Position numbers and translations under genes: made by a program
From: Spirochaetaceae bacterium
GTDB taxonomy: Bacteria > Spirochaetota > Spirochaetia > Treponematales > Breznakiellaceae
Reading direction: 5' to 3'
NCBI GenBank assembly: GCA_031265635.1
Contig: JAISCK010000182.1
Span: 1-8,044 of the forward strand
DNA: 8,044 nt
The notes under the pieces: generated by a model
Database searches by the model: none
What the model was told of the DNA's origin: nothing
Seen by the model: only the letters and a program-made list of their open reading frames with translations
Shown here: positions 1 through 5,403 of the stretch, piece after piece
Layout of the letters: every line of letters starts with the position of its first letter
How positions within the stretch are numbered: the first letter of the stretch is position 1

Positions 1-1309
1 CTTTTGGTTCTATACTTTTGAGTACCATGCGGCGGCTTTCAGGCGGAACAGCGCTGTAGGAGACAGCGCTTTCAAGCCGGGGCAGGGCGGACGCAAGGCC
101 CGCCTGGTCTTTGGCCCAGACCGACATAATGAGGTCCCCGGCCTTGACCGCGTCTCCCCTTTTTTTGTGGAATTGTACTCCCGCCGTGGGGCTCACTTCG
201 TCTTCGGTACGGTTCCGGCCCACGCCAAGCTGCACGCCGGCATGGCCGACCTGCCAGGCGTCGATACGGCCTATAAAGCCCCCTTCCCGCGCCAGCACTT
301 CGCCATGCACCGCCGAGCGGTATACGCCCCGCATCTTGAGAAAAGCCTCCGGGTCCCCTCCCTGGCTCCGTATATTGTCAAGGAAAAGCTGCCGGGGTTT
401 CCCCCCTTTAAGCGCCTCTTCGCAGAGCCTCCGGCCTTCGGACGGACCGGCCGCCTTGTTGCCAAGGACAGCCATGCGGGCGGCAAGTTCCAGAGTAAGT
501 TCCATAAGGTCGGGAGGGCCCTTTCCTTCAAGACAATCAATGCTTTCTTCGACTTCAAGAAAATTTCCTACCATGTTACCCAGGGGTTCATCCATATCGG
601 TGAGCAGGGCGATGATCTTTTTTCCCATGGCCGCCCCGGTGTCCACAAGAGAACGGGCCAGTGCCTCGCCGTCTTTGGCATCCTTCATAAAAGCCCCTGA
701 ACCGTATTTGACATCCAGCACCAGGGCCCCGGCGCCTTCGGCAACTTTTTTGGAAAGTATGCTGGCGGTGATGAGGGGAATGGATTCCACCGTGCCGCTT
801 ACATCCCTCAAGGCATAGAGAAGCCTGTCAGCCGGAACAATCTCCCTGGTCTGCCCGGTCATGGCAAAGCCGTCCCGGATAAGGATTTCCCGGAATTCCT
901 TTTGGCTGAGATTAGTCCTGTAGCCCGGTATGGCCTCAAGTTTATCCAGAGTCCCGCCTGTATGCCCAAGGGCGCGGCCCGACATCATGGGGTCCTTGAT
1001 ACCCAGGCTTGCCGCGAGGGGCGCGAGGATGAGGCTGGTCTTGTCGCCCACCCCGCCGGTGGAATGTTTGTCCACAAAAGGACCCTGTATGCCGGACAGG
1101 TCCATCACTTCCCCGGAGTTAAGCATCACCGACGTAAGGGCAGCGGTCTCCCGGCTTGTCATGCCCTTAAAGAACACCGCCATGGCCCAGGCGGACACCT
1201 GGTAGTCGGGAATGGCCCCCGCCACATAGCCCGAAATCAAAAAGCGCAGTTCTTCTTCGCTTAATTCCCCGCCTGAACGTTTCTTCATGATGATATCTAC
1301 GGCGCGCAT
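1..1309 (-). CDS. deoA: Pyrimidine-nucleoside / thymidine phosphorylase (3' end beyond window)
   Basis: The enzyme cleaves thymidine (and possibly uridine) with phosphate to give free base and (deoxy)ribose-1-phosphate, a cytoplasmic pyrimidine salvage step. I translated the minus strand from ATG at 1309: it stays open to the left edge for 436 codons, close to the family's usual 430-440, so only a few residues are missing. Visible motifs are KHSTGGVGDKTS (residues 81-92), the family signature SGRALGHTGGTLDKLE (about 110-125), LRDVSGTVES (about 167-176), ITASILSKK (180-188) and KYGSGAFM (201-208). H82, R168, S183 and K187 correspond to the E. coli DeoA base- and phosphate-binding residues H85, R171, S186 and K190 with a constant offset of three. 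The N-terminus (MRAVDIIMKK) resembles the Bacillus-type pyrimidine-nucleoside phosphorylase (pdp), so substrate range is uncertain. The start is supported by AGGAGG at 1315-1320. The gene follows recO by 25 nt, so probably one transcript. Confidence 0.95.
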   Translation of the reverse strand, partial: MRAVDIIMKKRSGGELSEEELRFLISGYVAGAIPDYQVSAWAMAVFFKGMTSRETAALTSVMLNSGEVMDLSGIQGPFVDKHSTGGVGDKTSLILAPLAASLGIKDPMMSGRALGHTGGTLDKLEAIPGYRTNLSQKEFREILIRDGFAMTGQTREIVPADRLLYALRDVSGTVESIPLITASILSKKVAEGAGALVLDVKYGSGAFMKDAKDGEALARSLVDTGAAMGKKIIALLTDMDEPLGNMVGNFLEVEESIDCLEGKGPPDLMELTLELAARMAVLGNKAAGPSEGRRLCEEALKGGKPRQLFLDNIRSQGGDPEAFLKMRGVYRSAVHGEVLAREGGFIGRIDAWQVGHAGVQLGVGRNRTEDEVSPTAGVQFHKKRGDAVKAGDLIMSVWAKDQAGLASALPRLESAVSYSAVPPESRRMVLKSIEPK

Positions 1310-1334
1310 CGCGTTCCTCCTGTTGCCGGACAAG

Positions 1335-2081
1335 TCATAGTTCCCCCAGGCGTATCTTTTTTCCCAAAAGGCCGCTTGCTATGGCGGAACCAAGCAGCCG
1401 GGCCTGGGCGGCAAGGGAAGCGTCCAGCGTATAACGCCAGAACTCTCCGGGCACTATACTGCCCGCCGCGCCGAGCCAGCGCCTGAGACCGGGACCCAGC
1501 TCCAGATAATCATCCCCTTCCGGGCTGTGGGCGCAGGAAGGGCAGAGCAGGCTTCCCTCGTACCGGGAATACCATAATACCCCATCGGGAGGGTATTCAC
1601 AAGCGCAGGAAGAACAGTATTCAAGGCTTGGCCTCTGACCCAGAAACTCAAGCCATCGCCATATAAATTGAATAAGCAAAAAAACCGCCCCATCCCCGCC
1701 GGCCGTTTCCAGCGCGCCGAGACTTTCACCGGCAAGGGCAAGGGCCTCGTCCCAGCCCCCGCCGCCGCCCTGGGCAGAGAGTATAAGTTCGGCAATGGTC
1801 CCCGCCGCCGCGCTTCTTTCGTAAAGCTCCCGAAGCCCCGGCTTCCAGGACTCCACATCAAAGTCGCTTATCTTGCGGCTGTCGCGTACCGGATCGTGGT
1901 AAACCAGGAGCTTCCCCGTATGCCAGGGCGCCACCTGGGCGCGGAGCTTTGACTTGGGCCCGCCGTAAAGCGTCGCCCGCACTATACCCTCCTCGGCGGT
2001 CAGAAAAAAAGCCTCCCTGTTGGCCTCCCCCTGCGCCCGCACCCTGAGTACCATAGCCGTATACCGCTGATTTCGGGACAT
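1335..2081 (-). CDS. recO: DNA repair protein RecO
   Basis: RecO binds single-stranded DNA and, with RecR (and RecF), loads RecA onto SSB-coated gaps in recombinational repair. The 248-residue product has the family architecture: an N-terminal OB-fold-like part (about 1-80, with LYGGPKSKLRAQ at 38-49 matching the usual G(G/A)xxxKS-type region), a helical middle, and a four-cysteine zinc knuckle formed by C156-x2-C159 and C180-x2-C183. The length is normal for RecO. The ATG at 2081 has no clear Shine-Dalgarno sequence. An in-frame ATG at codon 10 is possible, but starting there would shorten the first beta strand, so I prefer 2081. It is the first gene of a leftward pair with the phosphorylase and diverges from the DRTGG-domain gene. 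A run of glycines (105-109) in the middle domain is a local low-complexity stretch. RecO family assignment is firm from the overall pattern; exact start is less sure. Confidence 0.92.
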   Translation of the reverse strand: MSRNQRYTAMVLRVRAQGEANREAFFLTAEEGIVRATLYGGPKSKLRAQVAPWHTGKLLVYHDPVRDSRKISDFDVESWKPGLRELYERSAAAGTIAELILSAQGGGGGWDEALALAGESLGALETAGGDGAVFLLIQFIWRWLEFLGQRPSLEYCSSCACEYPPDGVLWYSRYEGSLLCPSCAHSPEGDDYLELGPGLRRWLGAAGSIVPGEFWRYTLDASLAAQARLLGSAIASGLLGKKIRLGEL

Positions 2082-2086
2082 ACTTT

Positions 2087-2115
2087 AGTGTAGCATATTC
2101 ACGCGAAAAGTCGAA
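2087..2115 (-). promoter_or_regulatory. Weak candidate promoter for recO
   Basis: On the minus strand TATGCT (2097-2092) overlaps TACACT (2092-2087), both -10-like, only 5-10 nt before the recO ATG. A 17-bp spacer before TACACT leads to TTCGAC (2115-2110), a poor -35. Transcription from here would give an almost leaderless recO message, which would fit the missing Shine-Dalgarno. This is a pattern match only; the true promoter could lie elsewhere in 2098-2190. Confidence 0.22.
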
Positions 2116-2189
2116 GAGAGGGTGAAGAGGAAGGATTTTACCGCTAAGATACTATTTTCTTGCTTCGGCCCGGCGGTACATCTTCTCTA

Positions 2190-2218
2190 TGGACAATAGT
2201 ATGATACAGGAGTATACT
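2190..2218 (+). promoter_or_regulatory. Sigma70-type promoter of the DRTGG/folate unit
   Basis: TGGACA (2190-2195) and TATACT (2213-2218) each match the housekeeping consensus at five of six positions and are separated by exactly 17 bp. The expected transcription start near 2225 leaves a leader of only about 11 nt, beginning at the Shine-Dalgarno-like AGAGGTG (2225-2231) before the GTG start at 2236. It faces away from recO. Confidence 0.65.
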
Positions 2219-2235
2219 TTTTCCAGAGGTGCTTT

Positions 2236-2592
2236 GTGGTTTTAGCTGAGGTGGTACGGCTGGTAGAGGGCGAATACTTTTACGGTCAGGACAAGGCGGA
2301 TATAGAAATCTTTTCCGCCTGCGGCGCCGACCTTATGAGTGATGTCATGGCTTTTGTAAAAGAAAAAATCGTTCTCCTGACCGGTCTTGTAAATCCCCAG
2401 GTTATACGGACAGCCGAACTGCTTGATATTAAGGGCATCATCTTTGTCCGGGGCAAAAGGCCGACTCTGGATATGATTGATATGGCCGAAGAGGCCAATA
2501 TCATACTTGCCGGGACCAAACTGCCCATGTTTTTGGCCTGCGGCCGGATTTACGAGGGCGGCTTAAAGGCCGGGGGAACAAGGCCCATCTAA
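2236..2592 (+). CDS. DRTGG-domain protein (stand-alone)
   Basis: A 118-residue protein made almost entirely of one DRTGG-type domain, a fold found in sensory or regulatory proteins (next to CBS domains, in phosphotransacetylase-like proteins, and as small proteins beside [FeFe]-hydrogenase genes in clostridia and spirochaetes). The supporting pattern is ACGADLMSDVMAFVK (28-42), LLTGLVNPQVIRTAELL (47-63), IIFVRGKRPTLDMIDMA (68-84), and the terminal ILAGTKLPMFLACGRIYEGG (90-109). The literal D-R-T-G-G string is not present, as in many of the small hydrogenase-associated members. The GTG start is supported by AGAGGTG at 2225-2231. There is no membrane segment. It is the first gene after the promoter, and its stop is 5 nt before the folate enzyme's ATG. 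No hydrogenase, histidine-kinase-like or PHP gene is nearby, so the usual partner context is missing here. Ligand and role are unknown; a small-molecule sensor is an inference. Confidence 0.85.
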   Translation: MVLAEVVRLVEGEYFYGQDKADIEIFSACGADLMSDVMAFVKEKIVLLTGLVNPQVIRTAELLDIKGIIFVRGKRPTLDMIDMAEEANIILAGTKLPMFLACGRIYEGGLKAGGTRPI

Positions 2593-2597
2593 GGCCG

Positions 2598-3236
2598 ATG
2601 CTTTCCAAAGACAGCGCGCGGAAGGTTTTGCTGCAAAGGCTTGCTTCCCTTGACAGCGGTGTTTTTCGCGCCGAAGGCATCCAGGTTGCCGGGTTGCTTT
2701 CTCAAGAAAAAATTTTCGCCGGGACAAAAACCCTGCTTCTTTTTATGTCCATGAAGGGGGAAATCGATACCGGCCCCATTTTGAATCTGGCTTTTCAAGG
2801 CGGCAAAAAGGTTTTTCTGCCCAGGGTTGAAGGGCGGGATATGCGGTTTTACCGGGTTCTTTCGCCGCTCTTTCCCTGGCGGAAAGGGTGTCTGGGTATA
2901 CGGGAGCCTCCGCCTGATCTGCCCCTTGGTACAGAAGATTTTCCGGCGCTCATTCTTGTTCCGGGTCTTGGTTTTGACCGCGCCGGGAGGCGTCTTGGCC
3001 GCGGCGGGGCCTACTACGACCGTTTTCTTTCGGGTCTTGACAGGCGGCTTGGGTTTTTTGCCCTTGGCCTGGCTCTCGGCGTTCAGACAGGCGGCACGAT
3101 TCCTGTTGACACAGGGGATTTTCCCATGGACGGTCTTCTTGCCGGCGGGGAAATACAGTATTTTTGGAGAAAGGAGCAGTCATGGGACGCATCAAAAGCG
3201 CTTTGGAGCTGGCCCTTGAGCGGACCGAATCCGTAA
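2598..3236 (+). CDS. 5-formyltetrahydrofolate cyclo-ligase family protein
   Basis: This cytoplasmic enzyme uses ATP to convert 5-formyl-THF to 5,10-methenyl-THF, returning a dead-end folate to the one-carbon pool. The 212-residue sequence shows the N-terminal helical start, a FMSMKGEIDTGPI segment (49-61) that fits the substrate-side region of the family, and the diagnostic VPGLGFDRAGRRLGRGGAYY followed by DR (about residues 121-142), corresponding to the PGLAFD-RLGxGGGYYDR signature. The family normally ends soon after the FPMDGLL segment; this copy carries roughly 25 further residues that overlap the next gene by 55 nt (3182-3236), so its native stop may have been lost. The ATG lies 5 nt after the DRTGG gene's stop with only AAGG (2591-2594) as a possible ribosome site, suggesting translational coupling. 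Family assignment is strong; activity is inferred. Confidence 0.9.
   Translation: MLSKDSARKVLLQRLASLDSGVFRAEGIQVAGLLSQEKIFAGTKTLLLFMSMKGEIDTGPILNLAFQGGKKVFLPRVEGRDMRFYRVLSPLFPWRKGCLGIREPPPDLPLGTEDFPALILVPGLGFDRAGRRLGRGGAYYDRFLSGLDRRLGFFALGLALGVQTGGTIPVDTGDFPMDGLLAGGEIQYFWRKEQSWDASKALWSWPLSGPNP
3171..3176 (+). promoter_or_regulatory. Ribosome binding site deciding the start of the unknown-function gene
   Basis: AAGGAG lies 5 nt before the ATG at 3182, inside the 3' end of the cyclo-ligase gene. An in-frame TTG at 3164 has no ribosome site in front of it, and starting there would place this AAGGAG inside the coding sequence, so the ATG is preferred. Confidence 0.75.
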
Positions 3237-3778
3237 AGGGCGACAAGGGCAGTGTTTCAAACTATGAGGCAAAACAGCAGGGGAAAAAACTGGCAAACGC
3301 TTTTTTTGAGAATCCCGGCCTTTCCCTTCAGGATGAAATAAAAAAGGCCGGCCCGGACCAGAAGGAAGCGCTCAGGCAGGGTGTGTTTGAGGTGCTTCTC
3401 TCCCAGGTGTCCCTGCCCCAGGCCGCGTCTGATATGGCGCGGATAGAACAGGCGGGAAAGGGTCTTGCCGTCCTGCTTCCCCATACCCAGTTTGCCCGCA
3501 TGTACAGCCAGTTTACCCAGGCCCTGGCCCGGTATCTTGACGAGGCGGACCAGTTTGAACAGGCCATAAAGCAGCAATACGCTCCCAAACTCCGCAAAAA
3601 GGAAGAAGAACTGGCCCGCCGCCTGGGCCAGCAGGTGCATCTTGATCCCTTTCAGGACCCTGAGTTCGTCGCTTTCTACAACCAGAACATGAACGCCCTC
3701 AAAGACAAGTATCAGTCCCTGTCCGATCAGGTGCGGGAACAGGCCCGGCTTGCCTATGACGGGGACGGTTTCAAGTAA
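3182..3778 (+). CDS. Conserved-looking protein of unknown function, soluble, alpha-helical
   Basis: I do not recognise a characterised family. The 198-residue product begins MGRIKSALELALERTES and is mostly charged and amphipathic, with no signal peptide and no membrane segment. It contains no cysteine and no tryptophan. Residues about 118-150 (EADQFEQAIK...KLRKKEEELARRLGQ) look like a coiled coil, and 170-192 form another amphipathic helix; glutamine is frequent throughout. Codon use resembles its neighbours. It is the last gene of the unit, overlaps the cyclo-ligase by 55 nt, has its own AAGGAG site, and is followed 16 nt after the stop by a strong terminator. I have the impression that similar proteins occur in other treponemes, but I cannot confirm that. 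A structural or complex-forming role is possible; nothing in the sequence indicates catalysis. Confidence 0.8.
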   Translation: MGRIKSALELALERTESVKGDKGSVSNYEAKQQGKKLANAFFENPGLSLQDEIKKAGPDQKEALRQGVFEVLLSQVSLPQAASDMARIEQAGKGLAVLLPHTQFARMYSQFTQALARYLDEADQFEQAIKQQYAPKLRKKEEELARRLGQQVHLDPFQDPEFVAFYNQNMNALKDKYQSLSDQVREQARLAYDGDGFK

Positions 3779-3794
3779 ATGATACTTCAACCAT

Positions 3795-3832
3795 AAAAAT
3801 CCGGCAAAGTATTTTTACTTTGCCGGATTTTT
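3795..3832 (+). terminator. Intrinsic terminator after the DRTGG/folate unit
   Basis: A perfect 17-bp stem (AAAAATCCGGCAAAGTA at 3795-3811 against its complement at 3816-3832) encloses a TTTT loop. The right arm ends in five T, and the matching A run on the left means it could also terminate leftward transcription. It lies 16 nt after the stop of the preceding gene. Confidence 0.92.
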
Positions 3833-3848
3833 ACCAATCTTCCCTTGT

Positions 3849-4027
3849 AAATCAGGAATACTCTGTTTTGTCGACCAGCGAAAGGACGCTAAACGATTGT
3901 GGGGAGGGGTGTCAGGGGGAAAAGCGCCCTCCGTAAGGAGGGCCTTTTCCCCCTGACAGGACCCCTAAAATGTTTCTGCGGTGTCCTTTCGCTTTTTGCT
4001 GAGTAAAACCTGAGTATTACTGAATTT
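3849..4027. repeat. Large imperfect palindrome, MITE-like or structured RNA element
   Basis: The two halves of this non-coding stretch are imperfect reverse complements around a GTAA centre (3933-3936). From inside out the pairing blocks are GCCCTCC/GGAGGGC (3926-3932 with 3937-3943), GTCAGGGGGAAAAG with its complement (3911-3924 with 3944-3957, one bulged C at 3925), AGGGGT/ACCCCT (3905-3910 with 3961-3966), AGCGAAAGGAC/GTCCTTTCGCT (3877-3887 with 3983-3993), and an outer block AATACTC/GAGTATT near the ends, flanked by AAATCAG (3849-3855) and CTGAATTT (4020-4027). As RNA the core is a 21-bp stem closed by GUAA, a GNRA tetraloop. I saw no coding frame of merit inside and no clean target-site duplication; CTTG occurs just outside both ends. 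It may be a miniature inverted-repeat element, a dispersed intergenic palindrome or a non-coding RNA. I saw no second copy in this window. Confidence 0.75.
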
Positions 4028-4030
4028 CTC

Positions 4031-4059
4031 TTGCGCTTTTACCTATACAGATGTATAGT
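4031..4059 (+). promoter_or_regulatory. Candidate promoter of the radical SAM/DUF4130 pair
   Basis: TATAGT (4054-4059, five of six consensus positions) lies 17 bp after TTGCGC (4031-4036, three of six). Transcription would start at about 4066, at the ATG of 4065, so the message would be leaderless or nearly so. This is consistent with the lack of a Shine-Dalgarno before that ATG. The -35 match is weak. Confidence 0.4.
4043..4058. promoter_or_regulatory. Short palindrome over the -10 region, possible operator
   Basis: CTATACA and TGTATAG form a perfect 7-bp inverted repeat separated by GA. It overlaps the candidate -10 box and ends 6 nt before the radical SAM start codon, where a bound protein would block initiation. 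No regulator gene is adjacent, and the A/T-rich composition makes a chance match possible. Confidence 0.4.
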
Positions 4060-4064
4060 ATAGC

Positions 4065-5351
4065 ATGGACCTGGAGGAAAAACTTTCGATACTTGCCGCC
4101 GCGGCAAAATATGACGCCTCCTGCGCTTCCTCCGGCAGTGAGGGGAGGGCCGGAAAATCAGGTTCCGCCGCTCCGGGTGGGCTGGGGTACAGGGAGGCCG
4201 CGGGGGTGTGCCATAGCTGGACCGGAGACGGCCGCTGTGTCAGCCTTCTCAAGCTGCTTTATTCCAATGTCTGCCGCTTTGACTGCGCCTACTGCGTCAA
4301 CAGGGTTTCCTCGGATATTCCCCGGGCGTCCTTTACTTCCCAGGAACTGGTTGACCTTACCGTGGAATTTTACCGCCGCAATTATATTGAAGGGCTTTTT
4401 CTGTCGTCAGGGATTTTTTCCGATCCTGATGTAGTTATGGAAAAACTTATTCAGACCGCCAGAGCGCTGCGGACCCAGGGAGCTTTTGGGGGGTATATAC
4501 ACCTTAAAATCATCCCCGGTTCCGGGGAAAAGCTCATACGCGAGGCCGGTCTCTGGGCCGACCGCCTGAGCGTTAATATTGAACTTCCCACCGCCGGAAG
4601 TCTTAAAAAGCTCGCCCCCCAGAAAGACGGCAAGGTTATCTTCGGCGCTATGGGAGAAGTAAACGATACTGAACGGGAATATGGTGAGGACAGGAAAACC
4701 ATGCGCTCTGTCCCTGAATTTGCCCCTTCGGGCCAAAGTACCCAGCTTGTCATAGGGGCCAGTCCTGAGGATGACAGGACCATTATCAATCTTTCCGGGG
4801 CCCTGTACCGCAAATTCGGCCTGAGACGGGTGTATTATTCGGCCTTTACCCCGGCGGGCGGAACAGGCGGCCCCCCTGATCCCCGGCTTCCCGATATAGC
4901 GGCCCCTCCGGTAAAAAGGGAACACCGGCTTTACCAGGCCGACTGGCTGCTCAGGTTTTACCATTTTACCCCCCAGGAAGTGCTGGACGGGGATACGCCC
5001 TTTCTTGATACCCTCATAGATCCCAAGGCGGCCTGGGCCCTCAGGCATCTTGAATTTTTTCCTGTTGAAGTAATCCGGGCGTCATACGAGGACCTGCTCA
5101 GGGTTCCCGGCATAGGGGCGGTGTCGGCCAGGCGCATTGTCGAGGTGCGCCGGGGCAGCGCCTTTGGCGCCGCTTCCCGTTCCCTTTCGTTTGACCGGCT
5201 CCGCCGCCTGGGAGTAACCCTCAAGCGGGCCCGTTATTTTATCACCATAGCCGGAGCTTTTATCGACCGGGCCGCGGACGCCGGGAGGCTCAGAAGCATA
5301 CTCGCCGGCCTTGACGGAGAGGGGCTCCAGCTCCCCCTCTTTGATTTTTGA
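4065..5351 (+). CDS. Putative DNA modification/repair radical SAM protein
   Basis: A 428-residue radical SAM enzyme of the family described in genome annotation as a putative DNA modification/repair protein (TIGR03916-type, from memory). The [4Fe-4S] cluster motif is C70-x3-C74-x2-C77 (CRFDCAYC). Before it, C20, C49 and C58 sit in the family's N-terminal block (AKYDASCASSGS; GVCHSWTGDGRC) and could bind a further metal or cluster. Further family segments are RNYIEGLFLSSG (105-116), the strand SVNIELPT (169-176), GQSTQLVIGASPEDD (223-237) and RVYYSAFTP (255-263). A helix-hairpin-helix, LLRVPGIGAVSARRIVE (344-360), suggests DNA binding. The N-terminus MDLEEKLSILAAAAKYD fits the family, so the ATG at 4065 is preferred although no Shine-Dalgarno precedes it; the GGAGG at 4073-4077 lies inside the gene. 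The DUF4130 partner follows after 52 nt. Substrate and reaction are unknown. Confidence 0.93.
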   Translation: MDLEEKLSILAAAAKYDASCASSGSEGRAGKSGSAAPGGLGYREAAGVCHSWTGDGRCVSLLKLLYSNVCRFDCAYCVNRVSSDIPRASFTSQELVDLTVEFYRRNYIEGLFLSSGIFSDPDVVMEKLIQTARALRTQGAFGGYIHLKIIPGSGEKLIREAGLWADRLSVNIELPTAGSLKKLAPQKDGKVIFGAMGEVNDTEREYGEDRKTMRSVPEFAPSGQSTQLVIGASPEDDRTIINLSGALYRKFGLRRVYYSAFTPAGGTGGPPDPRLPDIAAPPVKREHRLYQADWLLRFYHFTPQEVLDGDTPFLDTLIDPKAAWALRHLEFFPVEVIRASYEDLLRVPGIGAVSARRIVEVRRGSAFGAASRSLSFDRLRRLGVTLKRARYFITIAGAFIDRAADAGRLRSILAGLDGEGLQLPLFDF

Positions 5352-5364
5352 CCTGTTGAGGCGA

Positions 5365-5378
5365 TTTCAAATTTGAAA
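5365..5378. promoter_or_regulatory. Perfect 14-bp palindrome between the two partner genes
   Basis: TTTCAAATTTGAAA is a perfect palindrome without spacer in the 52-nt gap between the radical SAM gene and its partner. With no loop it is a poor RNA hairpin, so a protein-binding DNA site is the likelier use, if it has one. It is A/T-only apart from two bases and could be fortuitous. Confidence 0.35.
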
Positions 5379-5403
5379 AGAACTTTCTGTTTAAGGAGTA
5401 TCC

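Noticed and set aside
111..818. Long open frames on the plus strand (111-818, 167-700, 902-1264)
   Set aside because: They are antisense to the phosphorylase gene, whose motifs are unmistakable on the minus strand. The plus-strand translations are Ser/Pro/Arg-rich without any family pattern.
3164..3181. TTG start 18 nt upstream of the unknown-function gene's ATG
   Set aside because: No ribosome site precedes it, whereas AAGGAG is ideally spaced for the ATG at 3182.
3257..3790. 177-codon minus-strand open frame opposite the unknown-function gene
   Set aside because: The plus-strand gene has a strong ribosome site, codon use like its neighbours and a terminator placed after it. The minus frame starts in the gap with no ribosome site and is Leu/Gly/Phe-rich as expected for a shadow.
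3983..3997. Outer stem of the palindrome followed by T-run as a second terminator
   Set aside because: The stem's two arms are about 95 nt apart and the T-run is short and followed by GCTG. A perfect terminator already exists at 3795-3832, so this is better read as part of the palindromic element.
3844..4033. CTTG on both sides of the palindrome as a target-site duplication
   Set aside because: The four-base match is not directly abutting the repeat ends on the right and is short enough to be chance.
4407..5048. 213-codon open frame on the minus strand
   Set aside because: It lies wholly within the radical SAM gene on the other strand, has no recognisable motif and no ribosome site; it reflects the GC-rich codon pattern.
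5365..5378. SOS (LexA) box
   Set aside because: The palindrome does not match the E. coli, Bacillus or Leptospira LexA consensus that I know, so no SOS control is claimed.
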